A stretch of 12,661 bases of DNA from positions 1-12,661 of the forward strand of contig JAGADS010000298.1 of NCBI GenBank assembly GCA_017613485.1, in the 5' to 3' direction. Shown here piece after piece: positions 6,560 through 12,661 of this stretch. This DNA comes from Treponema sp. (GTDB lineage: Bacteria > Spirochaetota > Spirochaetia > Treponematales > Treponemataceae). The first letter of the stretch is position 1; each line of letters begins with the position of its first letter. The notes beneath the pieces are model-generated. The model had not been told where the DNA came from and searched no databases. It worked only from the letters and a program-made list of their open reading frames with translations. A program made the translations under genes and the position numbers.

Positions 6560-7879
6560 TTATTTATGCATGAAGCTCTGGATTTCTGCAAGTTTCTGCT
6601 CAACTGCATAGGTTGTCTGACTCTGGTTCTCCAGCCTCTGTGCAAGCATTTTACTAAGGAAGATGCCGTAGTGCGGGTTTTTTCGGATAAGCGAAAGGAA
6701 AGCTGTCTTTGGTACTTTAATCAGCTTGCAGCTTGAACCTATTGCCACAACCGTAGCCGTACGCCTGTCGTTCAAAAGGAATGCCATCTCTCCGATGAAC
6801 ATGTCGTTAGGCGTGAGCATTGTCGTATATTTTTTGTTTACATAAACCGCAAACTGACCGGAAACAATAAAGAACAGGTCATTGGACATCTCGTCCTGAT
6901 GGCATACAACCTGTTTGTCCTTGTATGTAATCGCGTCAAACGGTTTCATGATTCCAGGAACAGAGTTTGTAGAGTTGACCTTGTTTGCAATGGAGAATGT
7001 GACCTGGTTTCCCTTTTTGTTGTACCCCAGTTTTTTTACGAACTGCCTGCTCAATGCAAGTCCTCTTCCGTGCGTATCGGTGTTCTCCTCGTCTTTTTCG
7101 GCGAGCACTTTCTTCCAGTCGAATCCGTCTCCGTCATCCTCAATTCTGAAAGCAGAGACTTTTTTGCGTATTGCATAGGAAATGTGGATTTTTCTGTCCT
7201 TGTAGCGGGGATCCTCTGAGCGTTCCTTTAGAAGCTGCATCATGTCTCCGCCCTTCATTAGCCAGTCTGATTTTTCCTTATATGTTATGTTTAGGTTTCC
7301 GTGTTCTACGGCATTTGTCAAAAGCTCCATCAGAATCATCTGGAGGCTGTCCTTGTCCTCCTCTGAGATGCGGTTGGTGGTATACAGATAGCTTACAAGG
7401 AAGCTTGTGTAAAAGCGGATGTCCATGGGGTCATTGTTGCACACGAACTGACCTTCCTCCTGTCCTCCGATAATGTCCTGCATACCGCGGGTAAACAGGA
7501 ATTTCTGGTTCTGGTACAGAATACGCAGAAGACGGCCGAAATGCTGCTCAAAGTCACTTACAGTCAATACAGAAATGATGTTGTCGTCCTTTATTGATTC
7601 CATCTGACGCACAGCCTCTCTATCCCTGCATATTGCTATTGTTCCACCATAATGGAGCCATGCATCGGAATTTATTGATTCAAGTATGGCCTCACAGTCA
7701 ATGTCGCTGGATGTATAGTCAAGGACCTTTATTTCCGGCAGCTCGTAATTTATGTAGCTGATGATTGATTCTGTATTGCCGAAACTTGTACATTGGAAAA
7801 AGGTCGGAAAAAGGGAATTTGCTTTCTTTGCAGTCTGTATTACAGCTTTATTCGTTGAGGCAACGACTATTTTTTTCAT
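6560..7879 (-). CDS. Receiver-like / RsbW-type HATPase / cyclic-nucleotide-binding fusion regulator (439 aa)
   Basis: Three domains can be read. Residues 1-125 look like a degenerate response-regulator receiver: KKIVVAS strand, LD54 at the end of a third strand, and LTVSDFEQHFGRLL where active receivers have the Lys-Pro switch. The usual acidic pair and the lysine are absent. Residues about 150-300 are a GHKL ATPase of the RsbW/anti-sigma kinase type: N-box MELLTNAVEHGN (184-195, with E185 and N189), G1 box IEDDGDGFD (246-254) and G2 box HGRGLALSRQF (270-280). Residues about 312-430 are a cyclic-nucleotide-binding domain with the phosphate-binding cassette GEMAFLLNDRRTATV (363-377). Its E364 and R373 match the canonical ligand contacts, so it should bind a cyclic nucleotide. 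No membrane span or DNA-binding domain is visible. AGGAGA at 7885-7890, five bases from the ATG, supports the start. It heads the four-gene run to uvrB. Inferred role: a ligand-gated serine kinase or anti-sigma/partner-switch factor. The partner is not in the window. Confidence 0.88.
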   Translation of the reverse strand: MKKIVVASTNKAVIQTAKKANSLFPTFFQCTSFGNTESIISYINYELPEIKVLDYTSSDIDCEAILESINSDAWLHYGGTIAICRDREAVRQMESIKDDNIISVLTVSDFEQHFGRLLRILYQNQKFLFTRGMQDIIGGQEEGQFVCNNDPMDIRFYTSFLVSYLYTTNRISEEDKDSLQMILMELLTNAVEHGNLNITYKEKSDWLMKGGDMMQLLKERSEDPRYKDRKIHISYAIRKKVSAFRIEDDGDGFDWKKVLAEKDEENTDTHGRGLALSRQFVKKLGYNKKGNQVTFSIANKVNSTNSVPGIMKPFDAITYKDKQVVCHQDEMSNDLFFIVSGQFAVYVNKKYTTMLTPNDMFIGEMAFLLNDRRTATVVAIGSSCKLIKVPKTAFLSLIRKNPHYGIFLSKMLAQRLENQSQTTYAVEQKLAEIQSFMHK

Positions 7880-7908
7880 ACCGGTCTCCTGTTAAAATAT
7901 CTACTCTA

Positions 7909-7936
7909 ATTATAACCTTTTTTTTGTACTTTTCAA
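7909..7936 (-). promoter_or_regulatory. Strong sigma-70-like promoter for the regulator-NFACT-PAP2-like-uvrB operon
   Basis: On the minus strand, TTGAAA (7936-7931) and a perfect TATAAT (7914-7909) are separated by 16 bases that include an eight-A tract. Predicted initiation near 7902 gives a leader of about 23 nt containing the AGGAGA ribosome binding site at 7890-7885. The genes downstream are separated by at most 20 nt, so this is the likely promoter of the whole 7879-2069 unit. It diverges from the deaminase promoter at 7980-8007. I saw no convincing operator repeat in the 43 bases between the two -35 elements. Confidence 0.7.
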
Positions 7937-7979
7937 CATAAATTCTTCCGAAAATGTAATAGATTTCCTGTAAAGGACT

Positions 7980-8007
7980 TTGATTTTATATATTTTTGTG
8001 TTATAAT
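7980..8007 (+). promoter_or_regulatory. Extended -10 promoter for the deaminase gene, overlapping the longest-ORF ATG
   Basis: TTGATT at 7980-7985, a 16-base spacer, then a perfect TATAAT at 8002-8007 preceded by TG at 7999-8000 (extended -10). The -10 hexamer contains the first two bases of the in-frame ATG at 8006, so that ATG would not be transcribed. Initiation is expected near 8013-8015, at the second in-frame ATG (8015). No Shine-Dalgarno lies before either ATG. Confidence 0.65.
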
Positions 8008-8014
8008 GGGAATT

Positions 8015-9064
8015 ATGGAGAAGAAGGATTTTTATAGTTTGATGAAGTCAGTTCCAAAGGCGGAATTGCATCTTCATGGTGAAGCAGTTATTGGCAACCA
8101 GACGATAAGGCAACTCTACAAGAGTCGTTACGGTAAGAATATGCCCAAAGAGGAGCTTGAGGCCCTGTGGAATTATTCAGATTTACCGGGATTTCTGGCA
8201 AGTTTCATAAAAATCCAGAATTATTTTGTCAATGTAGATAATATTTCAGATTATTTTAAGGATTTTGCAAAATATGTCCGCAATAACAACATAGTTTATG
8301 TTGAAACCTTCTTTGCTCCGACCTCCCTGATTAAAAATGGCTTTGACTTTCACGACATGACCACAAGGATTTCAAGGGCAATTAAGCGTGCAAAAGAAAA
8401 ATATGATGTGACCATAAAGGTTATAGTGGACGTCAGCCGTTCTTTTGGTTTGGAGAATGCCGAGCACAACCTTGATCTTGTGTTAAAAGAGAATAATCCG
8501 GATATTATTGGAATCGGTCTAGGCGGTGATGAGGCAAAGGGACCTGCCCGTGACTATGAGAGCGTCTTCAAGAGGGCAAAAGAAGCAGGACTTCATCGTG
8601 TGGCACATGCCGGTGAGACTGTGGACAGCTGGAGCATGAAGGACTGCATCAATCTTCTGGATGCCGAGCGTATCGGACATGGAATTGCAGCCGCATACGA
8701 CGAGCCGTTCATGAAAGAGCTTGCCGAAAAGCATTATCCTCTTGAGGTAAGCCCCACAAGCAATATATTTACAAAGCACTATGTTTCAAGAATAGAAGAC
8801 CATCCGTTCAAAAAACTGTATGATGCAGGATGTTTTGTCACGCTGAATACTGACGATCCGACTTTCTTTAAGGTTGAGCTTCTGGATGAATACTGGAATA
8901 TCTATTCCAAGATGAATTTCAAGCTTGATGACATTAAAGAGGTTGTCAAGAACGGTTTCCGTGCCGCCTTTATGAGTGACGAGGAAAAACAGTCATACTG
9001 TGACAGTGTTGATAAGGCATGGGACGAATGGTTTAAGGCCAATCCCGGTGTAAAAGCCGAATAG
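8015..9064 (+). CDS. Adenosine deaminase family metal-dependent hydrolase (349 aa from the preferred start)
   Basis: Members remove the amino group from adenosine or related purines and modified nucleosides, using one bound metal in a TIM barrel. Numbered from the ATG at 8015: the metal ligands H19 and H21 (ELHLH), VAHAGE at 196-201 (H198 ligand, E201 proton donor), GHG at 221-223, and NTDDP at 278-282 (D280 ligand) are all present, as are GGDE at 170-173 and PTSN at 247-250. The usual HxHLDG motif, whose aspartate lies near the ribose 5' group in adenosine deaminase, reads HLHGEA, and the residue before PTSN is Ser rather than the common Cys. Adenosine is therefore a possible but not certain substrate. 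The longest ORF begins at 8006, but that ATG lies in the -10 box, and the 8015 start fits the predicted transcription start. The gene has its own promoter and abuts the convergent YigZ-family gene with no gap. Confidence 0.88.
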   Translation: MEKKDFYSLMKSVPKAELHLHGEAVIGNQTIRQLYKSRYGKNMPKEELEALWNYSDLPGFLASFIKIQNYFVNVDNISDYFKDFAKYVRNNNIVYVETFFAPTSLIKNGFDFHDMTTRISRAIKRAKEKYDVTIKVIVDVSRSFGLENAEHNLDLVLKENNPDIIGIGLGGDEAKGPARDYESVFKRAKEAGLHRVAHAGETVDSWSMKDCINLLDAERIGHGIAAAYDEPFMKELAEKHYPLEVSPTSNIFTKHYVSRIEDHPFKKLYDAGCFVTLNTDDPTFFKVELLDEYWNIYSKMNFKLDDIKEVVKNGFRAAFMSDEEKQSYCDSVDKAWDEWFKANPGVKAE

Positions 9065-9070
9065 CTATTC
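9059..9070. other. 12-bp perfect palindrome formed by two convergent stop codons
   Basis: GAATAGCTATTC is an exact inverted repeat whose centre lies between the TAG of the deaminase gene (9062-9064) and the TAG of the opposite-strand YigZ-family gene (9067-9065). It has no loop and no T-tract, so it is not a normal intrinsic terminator. It may simply reflect the abutting stop codons. Confidence 0.6.
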
Positions 9071-9658
9071 AACGATAATAGTAATCTTTCCTCTGGATAA
9101 GTCCTTAATCCTAGATGAAAAATCTTCCGCCTGACTTTTATGAATTGTTCCGCTCACGTTTATTAAATCACTGTAGTCTTCATTAAGGTTCTCTATGCTG
9201 AATGCCTCGAAAATGCGTTTGATAGACTGGTATTCATGGTAATCTGCCGTAAATGAAAAGCTGCTTTTTTCAACAAGCTCCTCGGTCTCGCATATGGAAA
9301 GGACTGCCTTTACGGAATCAGAATATGCCCTGACAAGGCCACCTGTTCCCAGTAGTGTTCCGCCAAAGTAGCGTGTCACTGTTATCAGTATGTTTGTGAT
9401 GCAGCTTCCCTTAAGCACGTCCAGCATGGGGCGGCCTGCAGTTCCAGAGGGTTCGCCGTCGTCGCTCATTCCACTGGTCTGTCCGTCTTTTCCGCAGATA
9501 AATGAATGGCATACATGGCTTGCATCTGAATAACGCTTTTTCTGCTCAAGAAGTTTTTCCCTTGCCTCAGCCTGGGTAGTTACAATGAATGCCTCTGCAA
9601 TAAAGCGTGAGTTCTTTACGTTGATTTCCGCTGTGTTTTCCCTTACAAGGACTTTCAT
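9065..9658 (-). CDS. YigZ/IMPACT (UPF0029) family protein (197 aa)
   Basis: The N-terminal UPF0029/IMPACT domain covers about residues 1-125, with the family signatures SDDGEPSGTAGRPML at 65-79 and VTRYFGGTLLGTGGLVRAY at 94-112. The remainder (about 135-197) fits the DUF1949 alpha/beta domain that usually follows. The E. coli homologue is YigZ and the eukaryotic relative IMPACT modulates Gcn2 signalling; the bacterial biochemical role is not settled. Length is normal for the family. Its ATG (9658-9656) overlaps the TGA of the upstream membrane protein gene in an ATGA arrangement. The nearest purine-rich AGGAG-like stretch is about 15 bases upstream, so translational coupling probably supplies initiation. 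It is the last gene of the topoisomerase-containing minus-strand run. Confidence 0.93.
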   Translation of the reverse strand: MKVLVRENTAEINVKNSRFIAEAFIVTTQAEAREKLLEQKKRYSDASHVCHSFICGKDGQTSGMSDDGEPSGTAGRPMLDVLKGSCITNILITVTRYFGGTLLGTGGLVRAYSDSVKAVLSICETEELVEKSSFSFTADYHEYQSIKRIFEAFSIENLNEDYSDLINVSGTIHKSQAEDFSSRIKDLSRGKITIIVE

Positions 9659-10629
9659 GAGTCTGTGGGGTTCTCCTCATTGTCGGCCTGGTTTTCCGGG
9701 ATAACCTGCTCTGGTTCAGCTGTGGTCTGCTCCAGCTCCTGATTCTGGCTTGGAGGAGTGTATTCGGAGAGGTGAATCTGAAGGACTCCTGTCATGGAGA
9801 AAAGATAGACAGGGATTGCCAGGAATATCCTCATCAATGCATTGAATTCAGCTACGATTTTCATTATGGAAAGAATTATAGAGAAAAGACTTCCACCCAT
9901 TCCCGTTTTGGTAATTCCAAAGATGTCAAGAACAAAGTCCAGTGGAATAAGGATTGCAAGTGTTAAAAGGTATTTCCAGCTGCAGAAAATGAAAAAACCG
10001 ATTATCCTGAAAAACTGTCTGAATACAAGCCTTGCACTGAGTCCAAAACATTCAAGCACTGTTGCCTCGGGCATACGGTACATCAATATCCATGTAAAGA
10101 TAAACGGATACGTTGCAAGAAGAGAGAAGACCATTACAAGAACGGAAAAAATGCTTCCTATGCGGCTCATTTGATCCATGTCAATACTATCGCCCTTGAG
10201 CATTGCGGAAAGAAAAAAAGGAACTGTTACTGTAATACAGATGATTCCGACGATGAAGGCTACCAGAAGAAACAAAAGCGATGCCTTGAGTACGCGTTTT
10301 GTCTTGTCCCTGAAGCCGTTAAAGAGGTATCCGATTGTAATGTGCTTTTTCTCTACCATGCGTGCGGTTATCACGTCCCTTCCGTATGCCAGATACTGAG
10401 ATATGATGCTTCCGCCAATAAGAAGAATGATGACAAGAAACAGCATTCCCAGGCTTATTGAAGTTCCTGTCATAACCTGGAAAATCATGGCAGGCAGGGT
10501 AGTTGCAATAGAAGAAAGAAAGACGTAGATCAAAACCGTGAATAAAATATTGTTCTGGTTTCTTCGCAGGCACTGGTTCAATATCATCCGCATTATTTTA
10601 TAGTCTGGTTTGATAGTCTTTCTATCCAT
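9655..10629 (-). CDS. Polytopic membrane protein, possibly DUF975-like (324 aa)
   Basis: About six hydrophobic segments are visible at residues 28-52, 58-80, 113-143, 157-184, 207-236 and 248-285. They are followed by a hydrophilic tail from about 289 to 324 rich in Glu, Gln, Pro and Asn. The pattern of a basic N-terminus, LFNGFRDKTKRVLKASLLF near 102-120, and TWILMYRMPEATVLECFGLSARLVFRQFFRIIGFF at 179-213 recalls DUF975-type integral membrane proteins, which carry 'asparagine/proline - cluster - S..L..G' helices in the second half. The resemblance is weak, and no catalytic or transport motif can be named. GGAGAAGA at 10640-10633 precedes the ATG and supports the start. It lies 15 nt after the ParC-type gene and overlaps the YigZ-family gene by 4 nt, so all three are probably co-transcribed. 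Function unknown. Confidence 0.8.
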   Translation of the reverse strand: MDRKTIKPDYKIMRMILNQCLRRNQNNILFTVLIYVFLSSIATTLPAMIFQVMTGTSISLGMLFLVIILLIGGSIISQYLAYGRDVITARMVEKKHITIGYLFNGFRDKTKRVLKASLLFLLVAFIVGIICITVTVPFFLSAMLKGDSIDMDQMSRIGSIFSVLVMVFSLLATYPFIFTWILMYRMPEATVLECFGLSARLVFRQFFRIIGFFIFCSWKYLLTLAILIPLDFVLDIFGITKTGMGGSLFSIILSIMKIVAEFNALMRIFLAIPVYLFSMTGVLQIHLSEYTPPSQNQELEQTTAEPEQVIPENQADNEENPTDS

Positions 10630-10644
10630 AAATCTTCTCCGTTT

Positions 10645-12603
10645 TTATAACAAACTCAGCTGGCTGTCTGAGGACTCAACTTTTACAGAATCCGTCTCGT
10701 GCTGGCTTAACCTTACGCCCTGTGCCTTGTGTCCCTTTTCCTCAAAATCAGCGGAATTGAAAGTCTCTTCCCTGACCTTGATCCTGGGTTTCTTTGTATA
10801 GTGCAGGGTAAAGCTGAATTTTTCCCTTGTGTCTATGTGAAGTACTTCCATGCCGTCCGGGGCAATCAGGTAGTCGCGGTTCATGATCCAGCTTGGGATG
10901 CGGCATTTCTTTATGAAGCAGTACTTTGTCTTGGGGTCGCGGTAAATGACAGTAAAGAGTACATTGTTGATTATCTCTTTCTCGGCATAATTGCAGTACC
11001 ACATTCCGGTGTCGACAAAAAGCTTGTCAGGTACATCGCATACCGTATAGATTCCGCTGTGCCTCATTATGAAGATTCTGTCAAACGGTGTTACCTTGAT
11101 TATCTCTGTGCCGCCGTTCACTGCAGTGCCCAGATAGCCCTTTTCATCATAGCGGAGTGCTGTATCACGTCTTGCAACTTCCTTTACGTCAACGGCAGAG
11201 AATTTTGCTATCTGTGTGTGCCTCTCGAATTCCTGTGGACGGAATTTAGTGAGCATTCCCTCAAGATAGTCTATTGCACACTGTGTCAGGTTCTTGAGTT
11301 TTTTCTTTATGTCCTTGAGCTGCTTGTTGATTGCCTCCACCTGATCCTTGTTCTTGTTTATGTCAAAGAGTGAGATGCGGCGGATCGGAATCTTTAACAG
11401 GCGTTCTACATCCTCATCACTTACGGGGCGGATAAGCTCAGACTTGAATGGAACAAAACCCTTCTTTACTGCCTGATTTACTGCCTCTGCGGTTTTCATC
11501 TGCTCGATTTTCTTGTAGATCCTTTCCTCAATAAATATACGCTCAAGAGTGCGGGCATGAAGTTCCTCGGTAAGCTTTCCCTGCTCAAATGTAAGCTCGT
11601 CCTTGATGATTGCAGTAAGCTTTTTTGAGTAATACTTTATGATTTCCGTTGCGGTCATCACTGTAGGCATGTTGTCTTTTATCACAAGCATCTGACAGTT
11701 GATTGACTTCTCACAGTCTGTGTATGCGTAGAGTGCCTTCTCTACATCCTTTGCATATACACCGCGGGAAAGCTTTATCTCTATGTGGCACTTGTTTGTT
11801 GTAAGGTCCTGTACAGAGCTTATCTTTAACCTTCCTGCCTTGAAAGCATCGTCTATCGATTTCTTGAGGTCCTGTGCGTTTGTGTCCACCGGAAGCTCCG
11901 TAATCACAATGCGCTTGTCATCTGAAAGATCCAGTTTTGCCCTAGAGACTATTTTACCGTTTCCGTTGTTATATGCGCTTACATCAATAAGACCGCCGGT
12001 CTGTACGTCAGGATAAATCTTGAATTTCTCATCCTTGAGTGCCTTTATCTCCGCCTCAAGCACTTCCTTCAGGTTGTATGGCAGAATCTTTGTGCTCATA
12101 CCTACGGCGATACCTTCTGCACCGACAAGAAGTACAACCGGAATTTTTGCCCTGTAGACTTCCGGCTCTGTGGAACGTCCGTCGTAGTTTGGAATGTAAT
12201 GGGTTACCTCTGGATTTGTTACGAAAATATCCTTTGCGATAGGCCTTACACGGCATTCAATATAACGGGATGCAGATGCCTCGTCTCCTGTAAACACATT
12301 ACCAAAGTTTCCCTGCTTTTCTATAAAGAGGCCCACCTTGTCGTTCGGGATAAAGCCTTTGTTTGCAAGGACTACCAGAGCACCACCGATAGAAGCGTCT
12401 CCGTGCGGGTGGTACATCATGCAGCGTCCCACAACATTTGCGGCCTTCTGGAACCTTCCGTCGTCCATGTTGAACAGGGTGTGCATGATTCGCCTTTGTA
12501 CGGGCTTGAGTCCGTCCTCCAGATCAGGAATTGCCCTGTCGCGGATAACGTAGCTTGCATATTCAATAAAGTTTTTGTCAAACAGATTCTTAACGTATGC
12601 CAT
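10645..12603 (-). CDS. parC: DNA topoisomerase IV subunit A / ParC-type type IIA topoisomerase (652 aa)
   Basis: The A subunit cleaves and rejoins DNA for chromosome decatenation. Residues 10-45 (IEYASYVIRDRAIPDLEDGLKPVQRRI) begin the winged-helix/CAP domain. The quinolone region is YHPHGDASIGGALVVLA (64-80). The active-site pair is R113-Y114 in ASRYIECRVRP, with Y114 expected to form the phosphotyrosine DNA link. The tower is followed by a long coiled-coil at about 355-450. The C-terminal domain from about 480 is short, ending in a single clear pinwheel-like signature, EEKGHKAQGVRLS, near 625-640. No GyrA-box (QRRGGKG-like) is present, so ParC is favoured over GyrA. Compared with E. coli GyrA, Ser83 is Ala70 and Asp87 is Gly74. 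GGAGAA at 12616-12611, seven bases upstream, supports the start. The gene follows a probable B-subunit gene by 21 nt. Confidence 0.93.
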   Translation of the reverse strand: MAYVKNLFDKNFIEYASYVIRDRAIPDLEDGLKPVQRRIMHTLFNMDDGRFQKAANVVGRCMMYHPHGDASIGGALVVLANKGFIPNDKVGLFIEKQGNFGNVFTGDEASASRYIECRVRPIAKDIFVTNPEVTHYIPNYDGRSTEPEVYRAKIPVVLLVGAEGIAVGMSTKILPYNLKEVLEAEIKALKDEKFKIYPDVQTGGLIDVSAYNNGNGKIVSRAKLDLSDDKRIVITELPVDTNAQDLKKSIDDAFKAGRLKISSVQDLTTNKCHIEIKLSRGVYAKDVEKALYAYTDCEKSINCQMLVIKDNMPTVMTATEIIKYYSKKLTAIIKDELTFEQGKLTEELHARTLERIFIEERIYKKIEQMKTAEAVNQAVKKGFVPFKSELIRPVSDEDVERLLKIPIRRISLFDINKNKDQVEAINKQLKDIKKKLKNLTQCAIDYLEGMLTKFRPQEFERHTQIAKFSAVDVKEVARRDTALRYDEKGYLGTAVNGGTEIIKVTPFDRIFIMRHSGIYTVCDVPDKLFVDTGMWYCNYAEKEIINNVLFTVIYRDPKTKYCFIKKCRIPSWIMNRDYLIAPDGMEVLHIDTREKFSFTLHYTKKPRIKVREETFNSADFEEKGHKAQGVRLSQHETDSVKVESSDSQLSLL

Positions 12604-12624
12604 ATTTCAATTCTCCGTCGTTTT

Positions 12625-12661
12625 CTAGGCGTCTATGTCCGCATTTGAAAGCAGGTGCTGC
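12625..12661 (-). CDS. C-terminal end of probable topoisomerase B subunit (partial)
   Basis: Reading the minus strand from the window edge gives an open frame of eleven codons, QHLLSNADIDA, and a TAG at 12627-12625, 21 nt before the parC start. A terminal acidic NADIDA-like tail recalls the ends of GyrB/ParE subunits (for example '...NLDI'), and the gene immediately before parC is commonly parE. Only the tail lies in the window, so the product is inferred mainly from position. Confidence 0.4.
   Translation of the reverse strand, partial: QHLLSNADIDA

Noticed and set aside
7918..7925. Run of eight T as a terminator
   Set aside because: No hairpin precedes it on either strand; it fits better as the A-tract in the spacer of the minus-strand promoter.
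7964..7977. TCCT-gtaa-AGGA inverted repeat between the divergent promoters
   Set aside because: Four-base arms are expected by chance, so it cannot be called an operator without conservation.
8006..8014. Upstream in-frame ATG of the deaminase gene as start
   Set aside because: It lies in a perfect TATAAT, has no ribosome binding site, and adds only three residues before the family's usual N-terminus.
10729..11373. 214-codon open frame antisense to parC
   Set aside because: It lies wholly inside a well-supported topoisomerase gene and has no domain signature or suitable initiation site.
12199..12648. 149-codon open frame antisense to the parC start
   Set aside because: It lies opposite the conserved catalytic region of ParC; the openness is explained by codon use on the true strand.

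Overview
The window looks like a chromosomal segment of a spirochaete, most probably a treponeme. This is an inference from gene content and protein style: a 665-residue UvrB, a short ParC-type topoisomerase subunit, a small periplasmic or lipoprotein TPR protein resembling the TatT family, and a receiver-like/RsbW-like/cyclic-nucleotide-binding fusion. No rRNA, tRNA, IS element, CRISPR array or phage gene was seen. Coding density is very high, with no gene-free stretch above 130 bases.

Layout. (1) 83-2067, plus strand: an exported TPR protein, then a Gfo/Idh/MocA-type oxidoreductase with its own promoter-like sequence. (2) 2069-7879, minus strand: a tightly packed unit, in transcription order a receiver-like/HATPase/cNMP-binding regulator, an NFACT (RqcH/FbpA-like) protein, a conserved protein with PAP2-like motifs, and uvrB. 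Gaps are 20, 12 and 1 nt, and a strong promoter-like sequence lies at 7909-7936. (3) 7880-8005: a divergent promoter region. (4) 8015-9064, plus strand: an adenosine-deaminase-family enzyme. (5) 9065-12661, minus strand: in transcription order the last codons of a probable GyrB/ParE-type subunit, a ParC-type topoisomerase subunit, a polytopic membrane protein and a YigZ/IMPACT-family protein. The last two overlap by 4 nt.

How the parts may work together. The 7879-2069 unit puts a predicted ligand-gated, partner-switch-type kinase upstream of a ribosome quality control factor and a nucleotide excision repair helicase, which suggests a stress or damage-response operon (inference). The topoisomerase operon looks like housekeeping.

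The most unusual points are these. Two plus-strand genes (952 and 8015) each have an extended -10 element 6-7 nt before the ATG and no Shine-Dalgarno, so both are candidate leaderless mRNAs. The second moves the start codon downstream of the longest ORF start. The three-domain regulator, the PAP2-like protein with an altered third motif, and the adenosine deaminase homologue with an altered HxHLDG motif also deserve a look. Both convergent gene pairs end 0-1 nt apart, with no space for terminators. I did not find a clear new defence or mobile system.
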